Positions 7,902-15,791 of a DNA stretch of 46,634 bases are shown piece after piece (the stretch's first letter is position 1; each line of letters opens with the position of its first letter). The notes beneath the pieces were generated by a model, which did no database searches, was not told the origin of the DNA, and was given only the letters and a program-made list of their open reading frames with translations. The stretch spans positions 1 to 46,634 of the forward strand of contig VBOJ01000013.1 in NCBI GenBank assembly GCA_005877775.1, given 5' to 3'. The translations under genes were made by a program, and so were the position numbers. This stretch comes from Nitrospirota bacterium (GTDB lineage Bacteria > Nitrospirota > Nitrospiria > Nitrospirales > Nitrospiraceae).

Positions 7902-8957
7902 ATGCAACAAGTTTTCAGACTGATGGCAGGAGACAGTGGGCCCACTCAAGAAATCCGCCTGCTTGAGACGGCCCCTACCGATGAGCAGCTTCTCGATGCC
8001 TATTCGCAAGCGGTGATTACCGCATCGGAGAAGGTCAGCCCTTCGGTCGTCAATATCGAAGTTCACCACCAGCCGAGACATCGTCGGCCGACTGATCCGG
8101 GCCGCCCTCGTGAGATGCGCGGCAATGGGTCCGGTTTTGTCTTCACGCCGGATGGCTTTATCCTGACAAACAGTCATGTCGTGCATGAGGCCACCAAAAT
8201 CGAGGTGGCCCTCTCGGATGGCCGGCGGTTTCAGGCGGATCTGATCGGTAATGATCCGGATACCGACCTGGCGGTAGTCAGGATCGATGCGCCCAACCTC
8301 GTCTCTGCTTCATTGGGCGATTCCCAGGCGATTCGAACAGGACAATTGGTCATCGCGATCGGAAACCCCTATGGGTTCCAGTTCACGGTCACTGCTGGAG
8401 TCGTAAGCGCGCTTGGCCGCTCGCTCCGATCTACGTCCGGTCGGCTGATCGATGACGTGATTCAGACCGATGCCGCGCTGAACCCCGGTAATTCTGGGGG
8501 ACCGCTGGTGACGACGCGCGGAGAGGTGATCGGCGTCAACACCGCGGTCATACTGCCGGCGCAAGGCATCTGCTTTGCCATCGGCATCAACACGGCAAAA
8601 TTTGTCGCGGGCCGGCTCATCAAGGACGGGAAGATCAGGCGCGGCTATATCGGGGTAGGCGGGCAAACGGTACCGCTCCCACGACGCTTGATCCGATACC
8701 ATCAATTGCCGGTCGAGACCGGCATTCTGGTGGTGACGGTTGAGCCGAACAGCCCGGCGCAGCACGCGGGCTTAGTGGAAGGCGACGTGATTGTCGGGTT
8801 TGCCGGTCGTCCGGTGGCAGGTATCGATGACCTGCATAGGTTGCTCGCAGAGGAACAGCTGGGTGTACAATCGACGCTCACGGTGCTTCGGCGCGCGGAC
8901 AGGATAGAGCTAGAAATCGTAGCCGAGGAGTCAAAGGCGAAAACAGAGGAGGGATGA
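7902..8957 (+). CDS. HtrA/DegP-like S1C serine protease with one PDZ domain, no signal peptide
   Basis: A trypsin-fold protease of 351 residues. The catalytic triad is intact: H92 in LTNSHVV, D122 in DTDLAVV and S198 in NPGNSGGPL. A single C-terminal PDZ domain follows (about 245-340), with YIGVGGQ at its entry and SPAQHAGLVEGDVIVGF in the ligand-binding part. DegP has two PDZ domains; DegS and HtrA2 types have one. Unlike those exported proteins, the N-terminus is hydrophilic with no signal peptide or membrane anchor, so it is probably cytoplasmic unless a start further upstream was missed. It is followed immediately (TGACATG) by a DoxX gene and likely leads an operon of redox-related genes. 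Confidence 0.88.
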   Translation: MQQVFRLMAGDSGPTQEIRLLETAPTDEQLLDAYSQAVITASEKVSPSVVNIEVHHQPRHRRPTDPGRPREMRGNGSGFVFTPDGFILTNSHVVHEATKIEVALSDGRRFQADLIGNDPDTDLAVVRIDAPNLVSASLGDSQAIRTGQLVIAIGNPYGFQFTVTAGVVSALGRSLRSTSGRLIDDVIQTDAALNPGNSGGPLVTTRGEVIGVNTAVILPAQGICFAIGINTAKFVAGRLIKDGKIRRGYIGVGGQTVPLPRRLIRYHQLPVETGILVVTVEPNSPAQHAGLVEGDVIVGFAGRPVAGIDDLHRLLAEEQLGVQSTLTVLRRADRIELEIVAEESKAKTEEG

Positions 8958-8958
8958 C

Positions 8959-9408
8959 ATGAAGACGCTGTTTGCGACGGATGATGGCTGGGCGGGATTG
9001 ATCTTGAGGCTTACGCTGGGGATTGTCATGTTTCCTCACGGAGCGCAGAAGCTGCTGGGATGGTACGGAGGATTTGGGTTTACCGGCACGCTAGGATTCT
9101 TCACGGGGACGATGCATCTCCCCTGGCTCATTGCCTTTCTGGTCATCATCGGGGAGTTCTTCGGCAGCCTGGGGCTGCTCGTGGGCTTCCTGACGCGGTT
9201 CAGCGCCGCGAGCATGGGTGTCATCATGCTGGGTGCGATCAGCCTGGTCCATTGGCCGCACGGCTTTTTCATGAACTGGGGCGGCAAGCAGGGGGGCGAA
9301 GGCTATGAGTATCACCTGCTTGTGCTAGGGATCAGCCTCGCGCTGGTGATGATCGGGGCAGGTCGCTGGTCGGCGGACGGCCTGATCGCAAAGCAGTTGA
9401 AAAACTGA
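8959..9408 (+). CDS. DoxX family membrane protein
   Basis: A 149-residue integral membrane protein with four hydrophobic segments. LRLTLGIVMFPHGAQKLLGW at the first segment and the downstream FFGSLGLLVGFLTR are characteristic of the DoxX/YphA family. Relatives include subunits of thiosulfate:quinone oxidoreductase and mycobacterial DoxX, which works with other proteins against thiol-oxidative stress. Here a specific reaction cannot be assigned. Its ATG lies one base after the stop of the protease gene and has a strong GAGGAGGG ribosome-binding site. Pirin and a ferredoxin-MBL protein follow, which favours a role in redox or electrophile handling. Confidence 0.9.
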   Translation: MKTLFATDDGWAGLILRLTLGIVMFPHGAQKLLGWYGGFGFTGTLGFFTGTMHLPWLIAFLVIIGEFFGSLGLLVGFLTRFSAASMGVIMLGAISLVHWPHGFFMNWGGKQGGEGYEYHLLVLGISLALVMIGAGRWSADGLIAKQLKN

Positions 9409-9431
9409 GCAGTCAAAGGAAGGTACCTGGC

Positions 9432-10169
9432 ATGAATAGGTCTGCCAACACGATAAAGGAAACCGGCATTGTCGTTCGACGCGGCAGCGAGCGGTTCCAT
9501 ACCAAAATGGACTGGCTTGACTCGTACCACAGCTTTAGCTTCGCGAACCATTATGATCCGAAGAACACCCATCACGGGCTGCTGTTGGTGAGCAACGACG
9601 ATGTCATCAAAGCCGGCACCGGATTCCGAACCCATCCGCATCAGGATATGGAAATCGTCACCTGGGTGCTGAGCGGCGAAGTGGAGCATAAGGATTCGGA
9701 AGGCAACATGGGTATCATCTATCCAGGATTGGCCCAGCGCATGAGCGCGGGCACCGGCATTTGGCACTCTGAAATGAATCCGCGGAACGATCGGGACCTG
9801 CACCTCGTTCAGATGTGGGTGCTGCCGGACACGGAGCGGATCAATCCGGGCTACGAGCAACTCGACATCAATGCCCAGCTTGATCGCGGTGGGTTGGTGC
9901 CGATCGCGTCGGGTCGCGGTCACGACGCGGCGATCTCGATTCGCCAACGCGGAGCTGTGCTCTGGGGTGGACGACTGAAGCCCGGGGAGACGGTCAGCGT
10001 GCCGGATGCCAAGGTTGCCCATCTGTACGTCGCGAAGGGAGACGCAGAGCTTGAAGGCGCAGGGTCGCTGTCGGCCGGTGATGCGGTCCGCCTGACGACA
10101 GCCGGCTCGCGTCGTTTGATTGCTGACGAGACGAAGGGAGCAGAGGTTCTGATCTGGGAGATGAATTGA
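9432..10169 (+). CDS. Pirin family bicupin (YhhW-like)
   Basis: A 245-residue cupin protein. The N-terminal cupin keeps the metal ligands: H68 and H70 in HPHQDME, then H112 and E114 in GIWHSEMNP. Bacterial pirins such as E. coli YhhW bind a metal and can act as quercetin 2,3-dioxygenases; others regulate metabolic enzymes by protein contact. The second cupin domain (about 150-240) lacks obvious ligands, which is normal for the family. DSYHSFSFANHYDP near the N-terminus is the family signature. It follows the DoxX gene by 23 bases with a GGAAGG ribosome-binding site, so co-transcription is likely. Confidence 0.92.
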   Translation: MNRSANTIKETGIVVRRGSERFHTKMDWLDSYHSFSFANHYDPKNTHHGLLLVSNDDVIKAGTGFRTHPHQDMEIVTWVLSGEVEHKDSEGNMGIIYPGLAQRMSAGTGIWHSEMNPRNDRDLHLVQMWVLPDTERINPGYEQLDINAQLDRGGLVPIASGRGHDAAISIRQRGAVLWGGRLKPGETVSVPDAKVAHLYVAKGDAELEGAGSLSAGDAVRLTTAGSRRLIADETKGAEVLIWEMN

Positions 10170-10193
10170 AGAGGACGAGAGGGAGCCATACAC

Positions 10194-11081
10194 ATGGCTG
10201 ATCAGAGGAAAAAGCTGGCGACGAACGTAGTAGGCGATTTCTTCGTGGACTCGACCTGCATCAACTGCGACACCTGCCGGCAGTTGGCTCCAGCCACGTT
10301 CCGCGAGATGGGAGAATATTCGGCCGTCTATCGCCAGCCTGAGACTGAACCGGAGCTGCAGGATTCGTGGCGTGCCCTGATCGCCTGTCCGGTTGGCTCG
10401 ATTGGGACGGTGAAGAAGGACAAGACCAGCCTGCAAGAGGCCATGGCCAGCTTCCCGCTCCATCTCGAAGCGGGCGTGTACTACAACGGCTTCAATTCGG
10501 AGAAGTCGTTCGGCGCCAACAGTTATATCATTTGTCATCAGGAAGGCAACTGGTTGATCGACTCGCCTCGATACGTCTCGCATCTGGTCGAGGCCTTCGA
10601 GCGCATGGGCGGCATCCGGTACATCTTCTTGAGCCACGAGGATGATGTCGCGGACGCCGCGCGATATGCCAGGCACTTCAAGGCGACGCGGATCATTCAC
10701 GAAGAGGATGCAGAGGCGATGCCGGAGTCGGAATGGCTGGTTCGAGGCAACGAGCCGGTCGTCGCCACCCCCCAGGTGCAGTTCATCCCGGTGCCAGGGC
10801 ACACAGCCGGCAGTCTGGCGCTGCTCTATGACCAGCGGTTCCTGTTTTCCGGCGATCACCTGTGGTGGGACCGGGACGAACATGGCCTGGATGTGCCGTC
10901 CGTCTTGGTCTGGAACGAAGAGCAGCTCCGAAACTCGACGACGCGGCTGCTCGACTATTCGTTTGCCTGGGTGTTGCCAGGACATGGAGAACGGATTCAC
11001 CTCTCGCCGGCCCGCATGAAAGAAGAAATGCAGCAGTTGCTGCGCCGCCGCTTCAAGGTCAACCAACAGTCAGTCCTCTGA
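10194..11081 (+). CDS. Ferredoxin domain fused to a metallo-beta-lactamase-fold hydrolase
   Basis: A two-domain protein of 295 residues. Residues 15-75 form a single-cluster ferredoxin: C22, C25 and C28 in CINCDTC, with a fourth ligand C65 followed by Pro, the usual 4Fe-4S arrangement. Residues about 90-285 form a metallo-beta-lactamase fold with PGHTAGS, SGDHLWW and PGHGER supplying later metal ligands. The first metal motif is unusual: instead of HxHxDH it reads SHEDDVAD, a variant I recall from ferredoxin-MBL proteins of cyanobacteria and plants. The substrate is unknown; a cluster-linked hydrolysis or redox reaction is plausible. It sits in the same + strand run as DoxX and pirin. Confidence 0.85.
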   Translation: MADQRKKLATNVVGDFFVDSTCINCDTCRQLAPATFREMGEYSAVYRQPETEPELQDSWRALIACPVGSIGTVKKDKTSLQEAMASFPLHLEAGVYYNGFNSEKSFGANSYIICHQEGNWLIDSPRYVSHLVEAFERMGGIRYIFLSHEDDVADAARYARHFKATRIIHEEDAEAMPESEWLVRGNEPVVATPQVQFIPVPGHTAGSLALLYDQRFLFSGDHLWWDRDEHGLDVPSVLVWNEEQLRNSTTRLLDYSFAWVLPGHGERIHLSPARMKEEMQQLLRRRFKVNQQSVL

Positions 11082-11090
11082 GAAAACACG

Positions 11091-11537
11091 ATGAAAGCTC
11101 ACTATCTTGGCCATGTGGTGTTTTATGTGAAAGAGCTTGAGCGGTCGCTGGCTTTTTATCGGGACATGCTCGGCTTCAAAGAGGTCGGGCGGATCTTCGG
11201 TGGTGCGGCGGCCGCGCTGACGTCAGGCCGGACTCATCACGAGCTGCTTTTGATCGAAGTCGGCGAGGCGCCGGCCCCACCGCGCGGGCGGCGGCTGGGG
11301 CTCTATCACATCGGGATCAAGATCGGAGATAGGTTGGAGGAGCTGCGGGCGGCCAAGAGAGAGTTAGAGCAGGCCGGAGTACCCATCAGCGGCATGAGCG
11401 ATCACACCGTGAGCCAGAGCCTCTATCTCCACGATCCCGACGGCAATGAAGTGGAACTCTACGTGGATGCCGAGGAGGCGATCTGGAAGAGGAACCCTGC
11501 AGCGGTCCTGTCGCCGATCAAGCCGCTGGTCCTATAA
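11091..11537 (+). CDS. VOC family protein (glyoxalase / extradiol dioxygenase fold)
   Basis: A 148-residue protein of the vicinal-oxygen-chelate fold with two beta-alpha-beta-beta-beta units. GHVVFYVKELERSLAFYRDM opens the first unit and YHIGIKI opens the second. HDPDGNEVELYVD supplies the C-terminal Glu ligand. H8, the His of YHIG and the Glu of EVELY would bind the metal. The closest named relatives are small catechol-2,3-dioxygenase-like proteins, but such single-domain members act on many substrates or confer resistance to electrophiles, so no reaction is assigned. It starts 9 bases after the ferredoxin-MBL stop. Confidence 0.88.
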   Translation: MKAHYLGHVVFYVKELERSLAFYRDMLGFKEVGRIFGGAAAALTSGRTHHELLLIEVGEAPAPPRGRRLGLYHIGIKIGDRLEELRAAKRELEQAGVPISGMSDHTVSQSLYLHDPDGNEVELYVDAEEAIWKRNPAAVLSPIKPLVL

Positions 11538-11606
11538 CCATGAAGGGCCGCCCCGTGCTTCAATCGTGTCAAGCGGATTGATCTCCCCACAAAGAAGAGT
11601 CGCTCT

Positions 11607-12110
11607 ATGTCACGCGACCACCACAGCCATGAGCAGGGGATGCCTCATTCCTATCAGGCCATGTCTGGGACGGCCGACTCGCTCAACCAGTTAGCCTTTT
11701 CGGCCACGATCCACTGTCTCACCGGTTGTGCCATCGGTGAGGTATTGGGGCTTGTCATCGGGACTGCCTTGGGGTGGGTCAATGCCCCCTCGATCCTCTT
11801 GGCGGTCGTCCTCGCCTTTCTCTTTGGCTATTCGCTGACTCTCTGGCCGCTTCTTGCTGGCGGGATGGCGTTCAGGACCGCGATGGGTTTGGCCCTAGCT
11901 TCAGACACGCTCTCGATCACGGTCATGGAGATCGTGGACAACGTGGTGGTGCTGGTGATTCCCGGCGCGATGGACGCGGGGCTCTCCAGCCTGCTGTTCT
12001 GGGGAAGCCTGGTGCTGTCGCTGGTCTTGGCCTTTGTGGCCGCGTTGCCGGTGAATCGCTGGCTCATTCGCCAGGGGCGCGGGCATGCGCTCGTGCACGG
12101 GCACCACTGA
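11607..12110 (+). CDS. DUF4396 membrane protein
   Basis: A 167-residue membrane protein with four hydrophobic helices. The segment FSATIHCLTGCAIGEVLG with its His and two Cys, and the later SDTLSITVMEIVDN, are what I recognise as the DUF4396 domain. His-rich tails occur at both ends (DHHSHEQ near the N-terminus and HALVHGHH at the C-terminus), suggesting metal contact. The function of the family is not established. DUF4396 often neighbours copper or heavy-metal handling genes in other genomes, but nothing adjacent here proves such a role. A rhodanese gene follows after 56 bases. Confidence 0.75.
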   Translation: MSRDHHSHEQGMPHSYQAMSGTADSLNQLAFSATIHCLTGCAIGEVLGLVIGTALGWVNAPSILLAVVLAFLFGYSLTLWPLLAGGMAFRTAMGLALASDTLSITVMEIVDNVVVLVIPGAMDAGLSSLLFWGSLVLSLVLAFVAALPVNRWLIRQGRGHALVHGHH

Positions 12111-12166
12111 AGGTTTCTCGAGTACTCAGCGAATCAGAGTGATCACTTCTACAAAGGAGCTCAACC

Positions 12167-12553
12167 ATGGCCACCAACTTTAAGATCCCCAGCGCGGCGA
12201 AAGCCAAGAAGTATTTTCAGGACAAGCTGGACTTCACCACCGGCCCGGTTGAGCTGGAGCGATGGGTGAAGCAGGGGCAGCCCGTCAACATCGTGGACGT
12301 GCGTGCGGCCGATGACTATGCCGAGGGCCACATTCCCGGGGCGATCAATCTACCCAAGGATCAGTGGCACGATGTGAAGATGCTGAAGGCGCGGCTACGG
12401 AAAGACAAGATCAACGTGCTGTACTGCTATTCGCATGTTTGTCACTTGGCCGCGACGGCCGCCGTGGAATTCGCCGGCAAGGGTTACCCCGTGATGGAGC
12501 TCGAAGGTGGCTGGCGCTGGTGGAAGAATGACGGGTTCGACATAGAGAAGTGA
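12167..12553 (+). CDS. Single-domain rhodanese (sulfurtransferase)
   Basis: A 128-residue single-domain rhodanese with a strong AAAGGAG ribosome-binding site. The domain runs from about residue 25 to 125, with NIVDVRAADDYAEGHIPGAI as the entry signature and LEGGWRWWKNDGF as the exit. The active-site Cys is C87 in VLYCYSHVCHLA; a second Cys (C92) in the loop is unusual and could form a disulfide or a persulfide relay. Rhodaneses carry sulfane sulfur to acceptor proteins. The absence of a signal peptide puts it in the cytoplasm. The next gene ends in another rhodanese domain, pointing to sulfur-transfer chemistry in this run. Confidence 0.9.
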   Translation: MATNFKIPSAAKAKKYFQDKLDFTTGPVELERWVKQGQPVNIVDVRAADDYAEGHIPGAINLPKDQWHDVKMLKARLRKDKINVLYCYSHVCHLAATAAVEFAGKGYPVMELEGGWRWWKNDGFDIEK

Positions 12554-12613
12554 GCCGAACCATCTGACGCAGCAAGAGCCGAAGGAGGTTCGTCGTCAAA
12601 GCGGAGGAACAGG

Positions 12614-13579
12614 GTGATCGAAGTCAGCGCGTTCATGGCGGAATATGGTGAAATCGTGCTCGTGGCCGTGGTGTTTGCCGAGCAGATCGGCCTTCCTCTT
12701 CCCGCGATCCCAGTCCTGCTTGCAGCTGGCGCGTTGGCTGGCGTCGGGAAGATGAACCTGGCGGTGGCGGTGAGCTTGTCCGTCATCGCCTGCTTCACGG
12801 GCGACCTGGTCTGGTACGAACTGGGCCGCCATCGCGGCAGGCAAGCCCTGAACCTCCTCTGTCGGATCTCGCTGGAGCCGGATTCCTGCGTGAGGCGGAC
12901 GGAAAACTTCTTTTCTCGGCATGGCCTGCGAGCTCTGGTCATGGCCAAGTTCATTCCGGGCCTGAGCACGATCACGCCGGCGCTGGCCGGGCTATTCGGT
13001 GTCACCGGCAAGCGGTTCCTGCTCTATAATGGCCTGGGCGCCTTGTTATGGACGGTGGCGTTTGTCGGGCCGGGCTATCTGTTCAGCAACCAGCTTGAAG
13101 CGATCGCCGCCCAGGCGGCCAGCTTGGGCTCGTCGTTGGTGGTGCTCGTGGGAGCAGGCCTCGCTGCTTACATCCTGTACAAGTTCGTGCATCGCCAGCG
13201 GCAGTTGCGCGAGTTGCGGATCGCCCGCATCTCCGCTGGGGAACTCAAGCGCCTGATGGATGATGGACAGGAAGTGCTGGTCGTGGACTTGCGTGGCGCC
13301 CTTGATCACGAGGCCGACCCCTATACCATTCCAGGAGCCCTGCGCATGACAGCCGAGGAACTGGAACACCGCCATCATGAAATTCCGCGTCATCAGGAGG
13401 TGATCCTCTTCTGTGCCTGCCCGAACGAGGCGACCGCCGCCAAGATGGCGCTCTTGCTGCGTCAAAAAGGCATTACAAAAGTCCGGCCTCTTGCCGGAGG
13501 AATTGACGCCTGGCGGGCGAGCGAGTTCCCGCTGGAAGCGCGACATTCTGTGACGGAGCCAGCCGCCGTCACAGGCTGA
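12614..13579 (+). CDS. DedA/SNARE-associated membrane protein fused to a rhodanese domain
   Basis: A 321-residue fusion. Residues 1-195 form a DedA-type membrane domain (VFAEQIGLPLPAIPVLLAAG near the N-terminus and MAKFIPGLSTITPALAGLFG in the middle), a family linked to flipping of polyprenyl-phosphate and phospholipid and to membrane homeostasis. Residues about 210-310 form a rhodanese domain (VLVVDLRGALDHEADPYTI; active Cys in FCACPNEATAA; LAGGIDAWRAS). Fusions of this kind are known and place a sulfurtransferase at the membrane surface. The start is GTG with GGAGG 7 bases upstream. Whether the rhodanese half is catalytic is untested. Confidence 0.9.
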   Translation: MIEVSAFMAEYGEIVLVAVVFAEQIGLPLPAIPVLLAAGALAGVGKMNLAVAVSLSVIACFTGDLVWYELGRHRGRQALNLLCRISLEPDSCVRRTENFFSRHGLRALVMAKFIPGLSTITPALAGLFGVTGKRFLLYNGLGALLWTVAFVGPGYLFSNQLEAIAAQAASLGSSLVVLVGAGLAAYILYKFVHRQRQLRELRIARISAGELKRLMDDGQEVLVVDLRGALDHEADPYTIPGALRMTAEELEHRHHEIPRHQEVILFCACPNEATAAKMALLLRQKGITKVRPLAGGIDAWRASEFPLEARHSVTEPAAVTG

Positions 13580-13769
13580 GCTTAGCTAAGTGTCTTTTAA
13601 GCGCTAGGAAGAAGGCTCTCGACCTTTTGGACTCCATCCGGAAAATCGTGTCTCCACGCGTAATACTGGAACAACTGCTTCGCGAGGGGGCGATGGAAGG
13701 TGCTCGAACGTTGTTCGCATTTGAGTCAGAGGGGCGTCGTGTGCAGCAGAAGGCTATCTTGGAGGTCTT
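13580..13769. other. Gap before DUF5996 gene with a startless open frame
   Basis: From 13603 to the TGA at 13788-13790 the + strand reads about 62 codons with protein-like composition (for example EGARTLFAFESEGRR and QQKAILEVLWLR). It has no ATG near its head and no clear ribosome-binding site, and its end overlaps the DUF5996 start by 21 bases. It may be a remnant gene, a leader peptide or chance. Confidence 0.3.
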
Positions 13770-14705
13770 ATGGCTGCGGAGCGAACATTGACTCTTCCTA
13801 CGCACACAGATGTGTGGCCTAGTCTGCCCCTGGCGGCGTGGCGAGACACCTACGCCACTCTTCATATGTGGATGCAGGTCATCGGTAAAATCCGGCTTGC
13901 ACTGTCGCCAATGATGTGCCACTGGTGGCAAGTGACTCTGTACATTACACCCCGCGGGCTGACAACCTCCCCGATCCCGTACGGCACGCGCATCTTTCAG
14001 ATCGATTTCGACTTCCTCGACCACAAGCTCCTGATTCAGACGGCGGACGGAGAAACCCGGTCCCTGGCGCTGGTGCCACGCTCCGTCGCCGATTTTTACC
14101 GGGAAACGATGGCGGCCCTACGATCGCTCGGCATCGAGGTGCGCATCTGGACCACACCGGTTGAAGTGGAGGACCGAACTCCCTTCGAACAGGATGACAA
14201 ACATGCGGCCTATGATCCTGAATATGCACAGCGGTGCTGGCGGGTGCTAGCGCAAGCGACCCGCGTGCTCACGGACTTTCGCTCACGGTTCATCGGCAAG
14301 GTGAGCCCGGTGCACTTCTTCTGGGGGGCGTTTGACCTGGCGGTCACTCGATTCTCCGGCCGGCCGGCCCCCAAGCACCCAGGCGCGCCCTACCTGGCCA
14401 AATTTGTGGCGCGCGAAGCGTACTCGCACGAGGTAAGCAGTTGTGGGTTCTGGCCGGGCGGCGGCGCTGTGAACACGCCTGTCTTCTACGCCTATGCCTA
14501 TCCGGAGCCAGAGGGTTTCAAACGTTATCCCATCCAGCCAAAAGAGGCCTTCTACAGTGAGGAGATGAGAGAATTCCTGCTGCCGTACGATGCAGTCCGA
14601 ACTGCGGAGTCGCCGGATCAAGTCCTGCTTGGATTTCTGCAGAGCACGTACGAAGCCGCGGGGAACCTCGGTAAGTGGGACCGGGCTGCGATCGAGCGCG
14701 CATGA
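13770..14705 (+). CDS. DUF5996 family protein
   Basis: A soluble 311-residue protein. LPLAAWRDTYATLHMWMQVIGKIRL at the N-terminus, followed by HWWQVTLYITPRGLTTS and later FRSRFIGKVSPVHFFWGAFDLAVTRFSGR, is the recognised DUF5996 pattern. The middle of the protein (about 45-130) is beta-rich and the C-terminus contains FLQSTYEAAGNLGKWDR. No signal peptide, membrane segment or catalytic motif is evident, and the biochemical role of the family is not known to me. It lies 190 bases after the DedA-rhodanese gene and on the same strand, so membership of that transcript is uncertain. Confidence 0.8.
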   Translation: MAAERTLTLPTHTDVWPSLPLAAWRDTYATLHMWMQVIGKIRLALSPMMCHWWQVTLYITPRGLTTSPIPYGTRIFQIDFDFLDHKLLIQTADGETRSLALVPRSVADFYRETMAALRSLGIEVRIWTTPVEVEDRTPFEQDDKHAAYDPEYAQRCWRVLAQATRVLTDFRSRFIGKVSPVHFFWGAFDLAVTRFSGRPAPKHPGAPYLAKFVAREAYSHEVSSCGFWPGGGAVNTPVFYAYAYPEPEGFKRYPIQPKEAFYSEEMREFLLPYDAVRTAESPDQVLLGFLQSTYEAAGNLGKWDRAAIERA

Positions 14706-14772
14706 ATGAAGTAAGACCTCAGCCCTTGATGGTCATTCCTGCTTTGTCTCATTGTGTAGAAAGGGGACAGTC

Positions 14773-15036
14773 ATGGCTCAACAATGCACCCACCTGGATC
14801 AGATTCGAACTGTGACGCCGCACGCCCGAGGTTGCGAGGACTGTCTGAAGACCGGTGATACGTGGGTACACCTGCGATTGTGCCTCAGTTGCGGGCATGT
14901 TGGCTGCTGCGATTCCTCGAAGAACAGGCATGCGACGAAGCATTACCATGCCACCCGCCATCCCCTCATACAGTCCTTTGAGCCGGGAGAAAGTTGGCGC
15001 TGGTGTTTTCCGGATCAGTTGTTCATGGAATCATAA
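14773..15036 (+). CDS. UBP-type zinc-finger protein
   Basis: An 87-residue protein consisting of one ZnF-UBP domain, the fold that recognises the free C-terminus of ubiquitin in eukaryotic deubiquitinases. Cys and His ligands are laid out as CTHLD near residue 5, CEDCLKTGD, LCLSCGHVGCCDSS and HATKHYHATRHP, matching the family spacing. The ATG at 14773 is preceded by AAGGGGA; a longer reading from 14752 adds only seven residues without a better site. Bacterial members are common but their ligand is unknown. The stop overlaps the start of the following HAD gene (TAATG), implying translational coupling. Confidence 0.88.
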   Translation: MAQQCTHLDQIRTVTPHARGCEDCLKTGDTWVHLRLCLSCGHVGCCDSSKNRHATKHYHATRHPLIQSFEPGESWRWCFPDQLFMES

Positions 15037-15716
15037 TGGCAGACAATAGCCTCGCCTTCTTGTTTGATCTGGATGGAACTCTGGTGGATAGCGTCTACCA
15101 GCATGTGCTGGCCTGGCGCGAAGCTTTCCAGGCCGAAGGGATCGACCTTGCAGTCTGGCGCATTCATCGGCAGATCGGAATGAGTGGTGGCTTGATGTTG
15201 CAGGCTCTTCTTCGTGAGGTCGGTCATTCGGTGACGCAGGACCAGGTCGACCGCATCCAGCGCCTGCATGGGGAAGCGTATGGGCGGCAAGCCGCATCTC
15301 TTTGCCTCCTTCCCGGCGCACAAGACCTCCTCGACCACTTGTCGGCCCACCAGGTTCCCTACGCCATCGCGACGAGCGGTCGACTGGAGAGCGCGCGATA
15401 CACGCTCAAGCTCTTGAAACTGAGCCCAAGCCTGCCGATCATCACCCGTGACCTCGTCCGCCATGCTAAGCCGGACCCCGACCTCTTTGTCACTGCAGCT
15501 CAGCGTCTCAACGTACCAATCAACCACTGCGTTGTCGTCGGTGACAGCGTCTGGGATATGCTGGCCGCCCGACGGGCCTGGGCACTGGGAGTCGGCCTTC
15601 TTTCGGGAGGCTACGGACAGCAAGAGCTTGAGCGAGCCGGTGCCTATCGCGTCTACCAGGACCCCGCTGACCTCTTGCGCCACCTTGATGAAGTCGGACT
15701 ACGGCTCGCTCAATAG
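15036..15716 (+). CDS. HAD-family phosphatase (phosphoglycolate phosphatase / beta-PGM-like)
   Basis: A 226-residue haloacid-dehalogenase hydrolase. The four motifs are present: the nucleophile in FLFDLDGTLVDS, Thr/Ser in IATSGR, the Lys in HAKPDPDLF, and the acidic pair in VVVGDSVWDM. The helical cap between motifs I and II marks it as subclass I, as in phosphoglycolate phosphatase and beta-phosphoglucomutase. The substrate cannot be fixed; a small phosphorylated metabolite is expected. The start chosen overlaps the zinc-finger stop by one base and places the DxD motif at the N-terminus. An upstream ATG at 14994 in the same frame would add 14 residues over the previous gene and is less likely. 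Confidence 0.9.
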   Translation: MADNSLAFLFDLDGTLVDSVYQHVLAWREAFQAEGIDLAVWRIHRQIGMSGGLMLQALLREVGHSVTQDQVDRIQRLHGEAYGRQAASLCLLPGAQDLLDHLSAHQVPYAIATSGRLESARYTLKLLKLSPSLPIITRDLVRHAKPDPDLFVTAAQRLNVPINHCVVVGDSVWDMLAARRAWALGVGLLSGGYGQQELERAGAYRVYQDPADLLRHLDEVGLRLAQ

Positions 15717-15791
15717 GCAAGGCACAGCGGGGGAGCTACAACCCTCCTCTCCCCATGGGTTTTCCCACTCAAGCTTTCCGGCCTTTGCTTC

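Noticed and set aside
9312-11066. Long - strand open frame (584 codons) opposite pirin and ferredoxin-MBL genes
   Set aside because: It is antisense to two well-supported proteins with intact motifs, has no recognisable domain of its own, and such frames are common opposite GC-rich genes.
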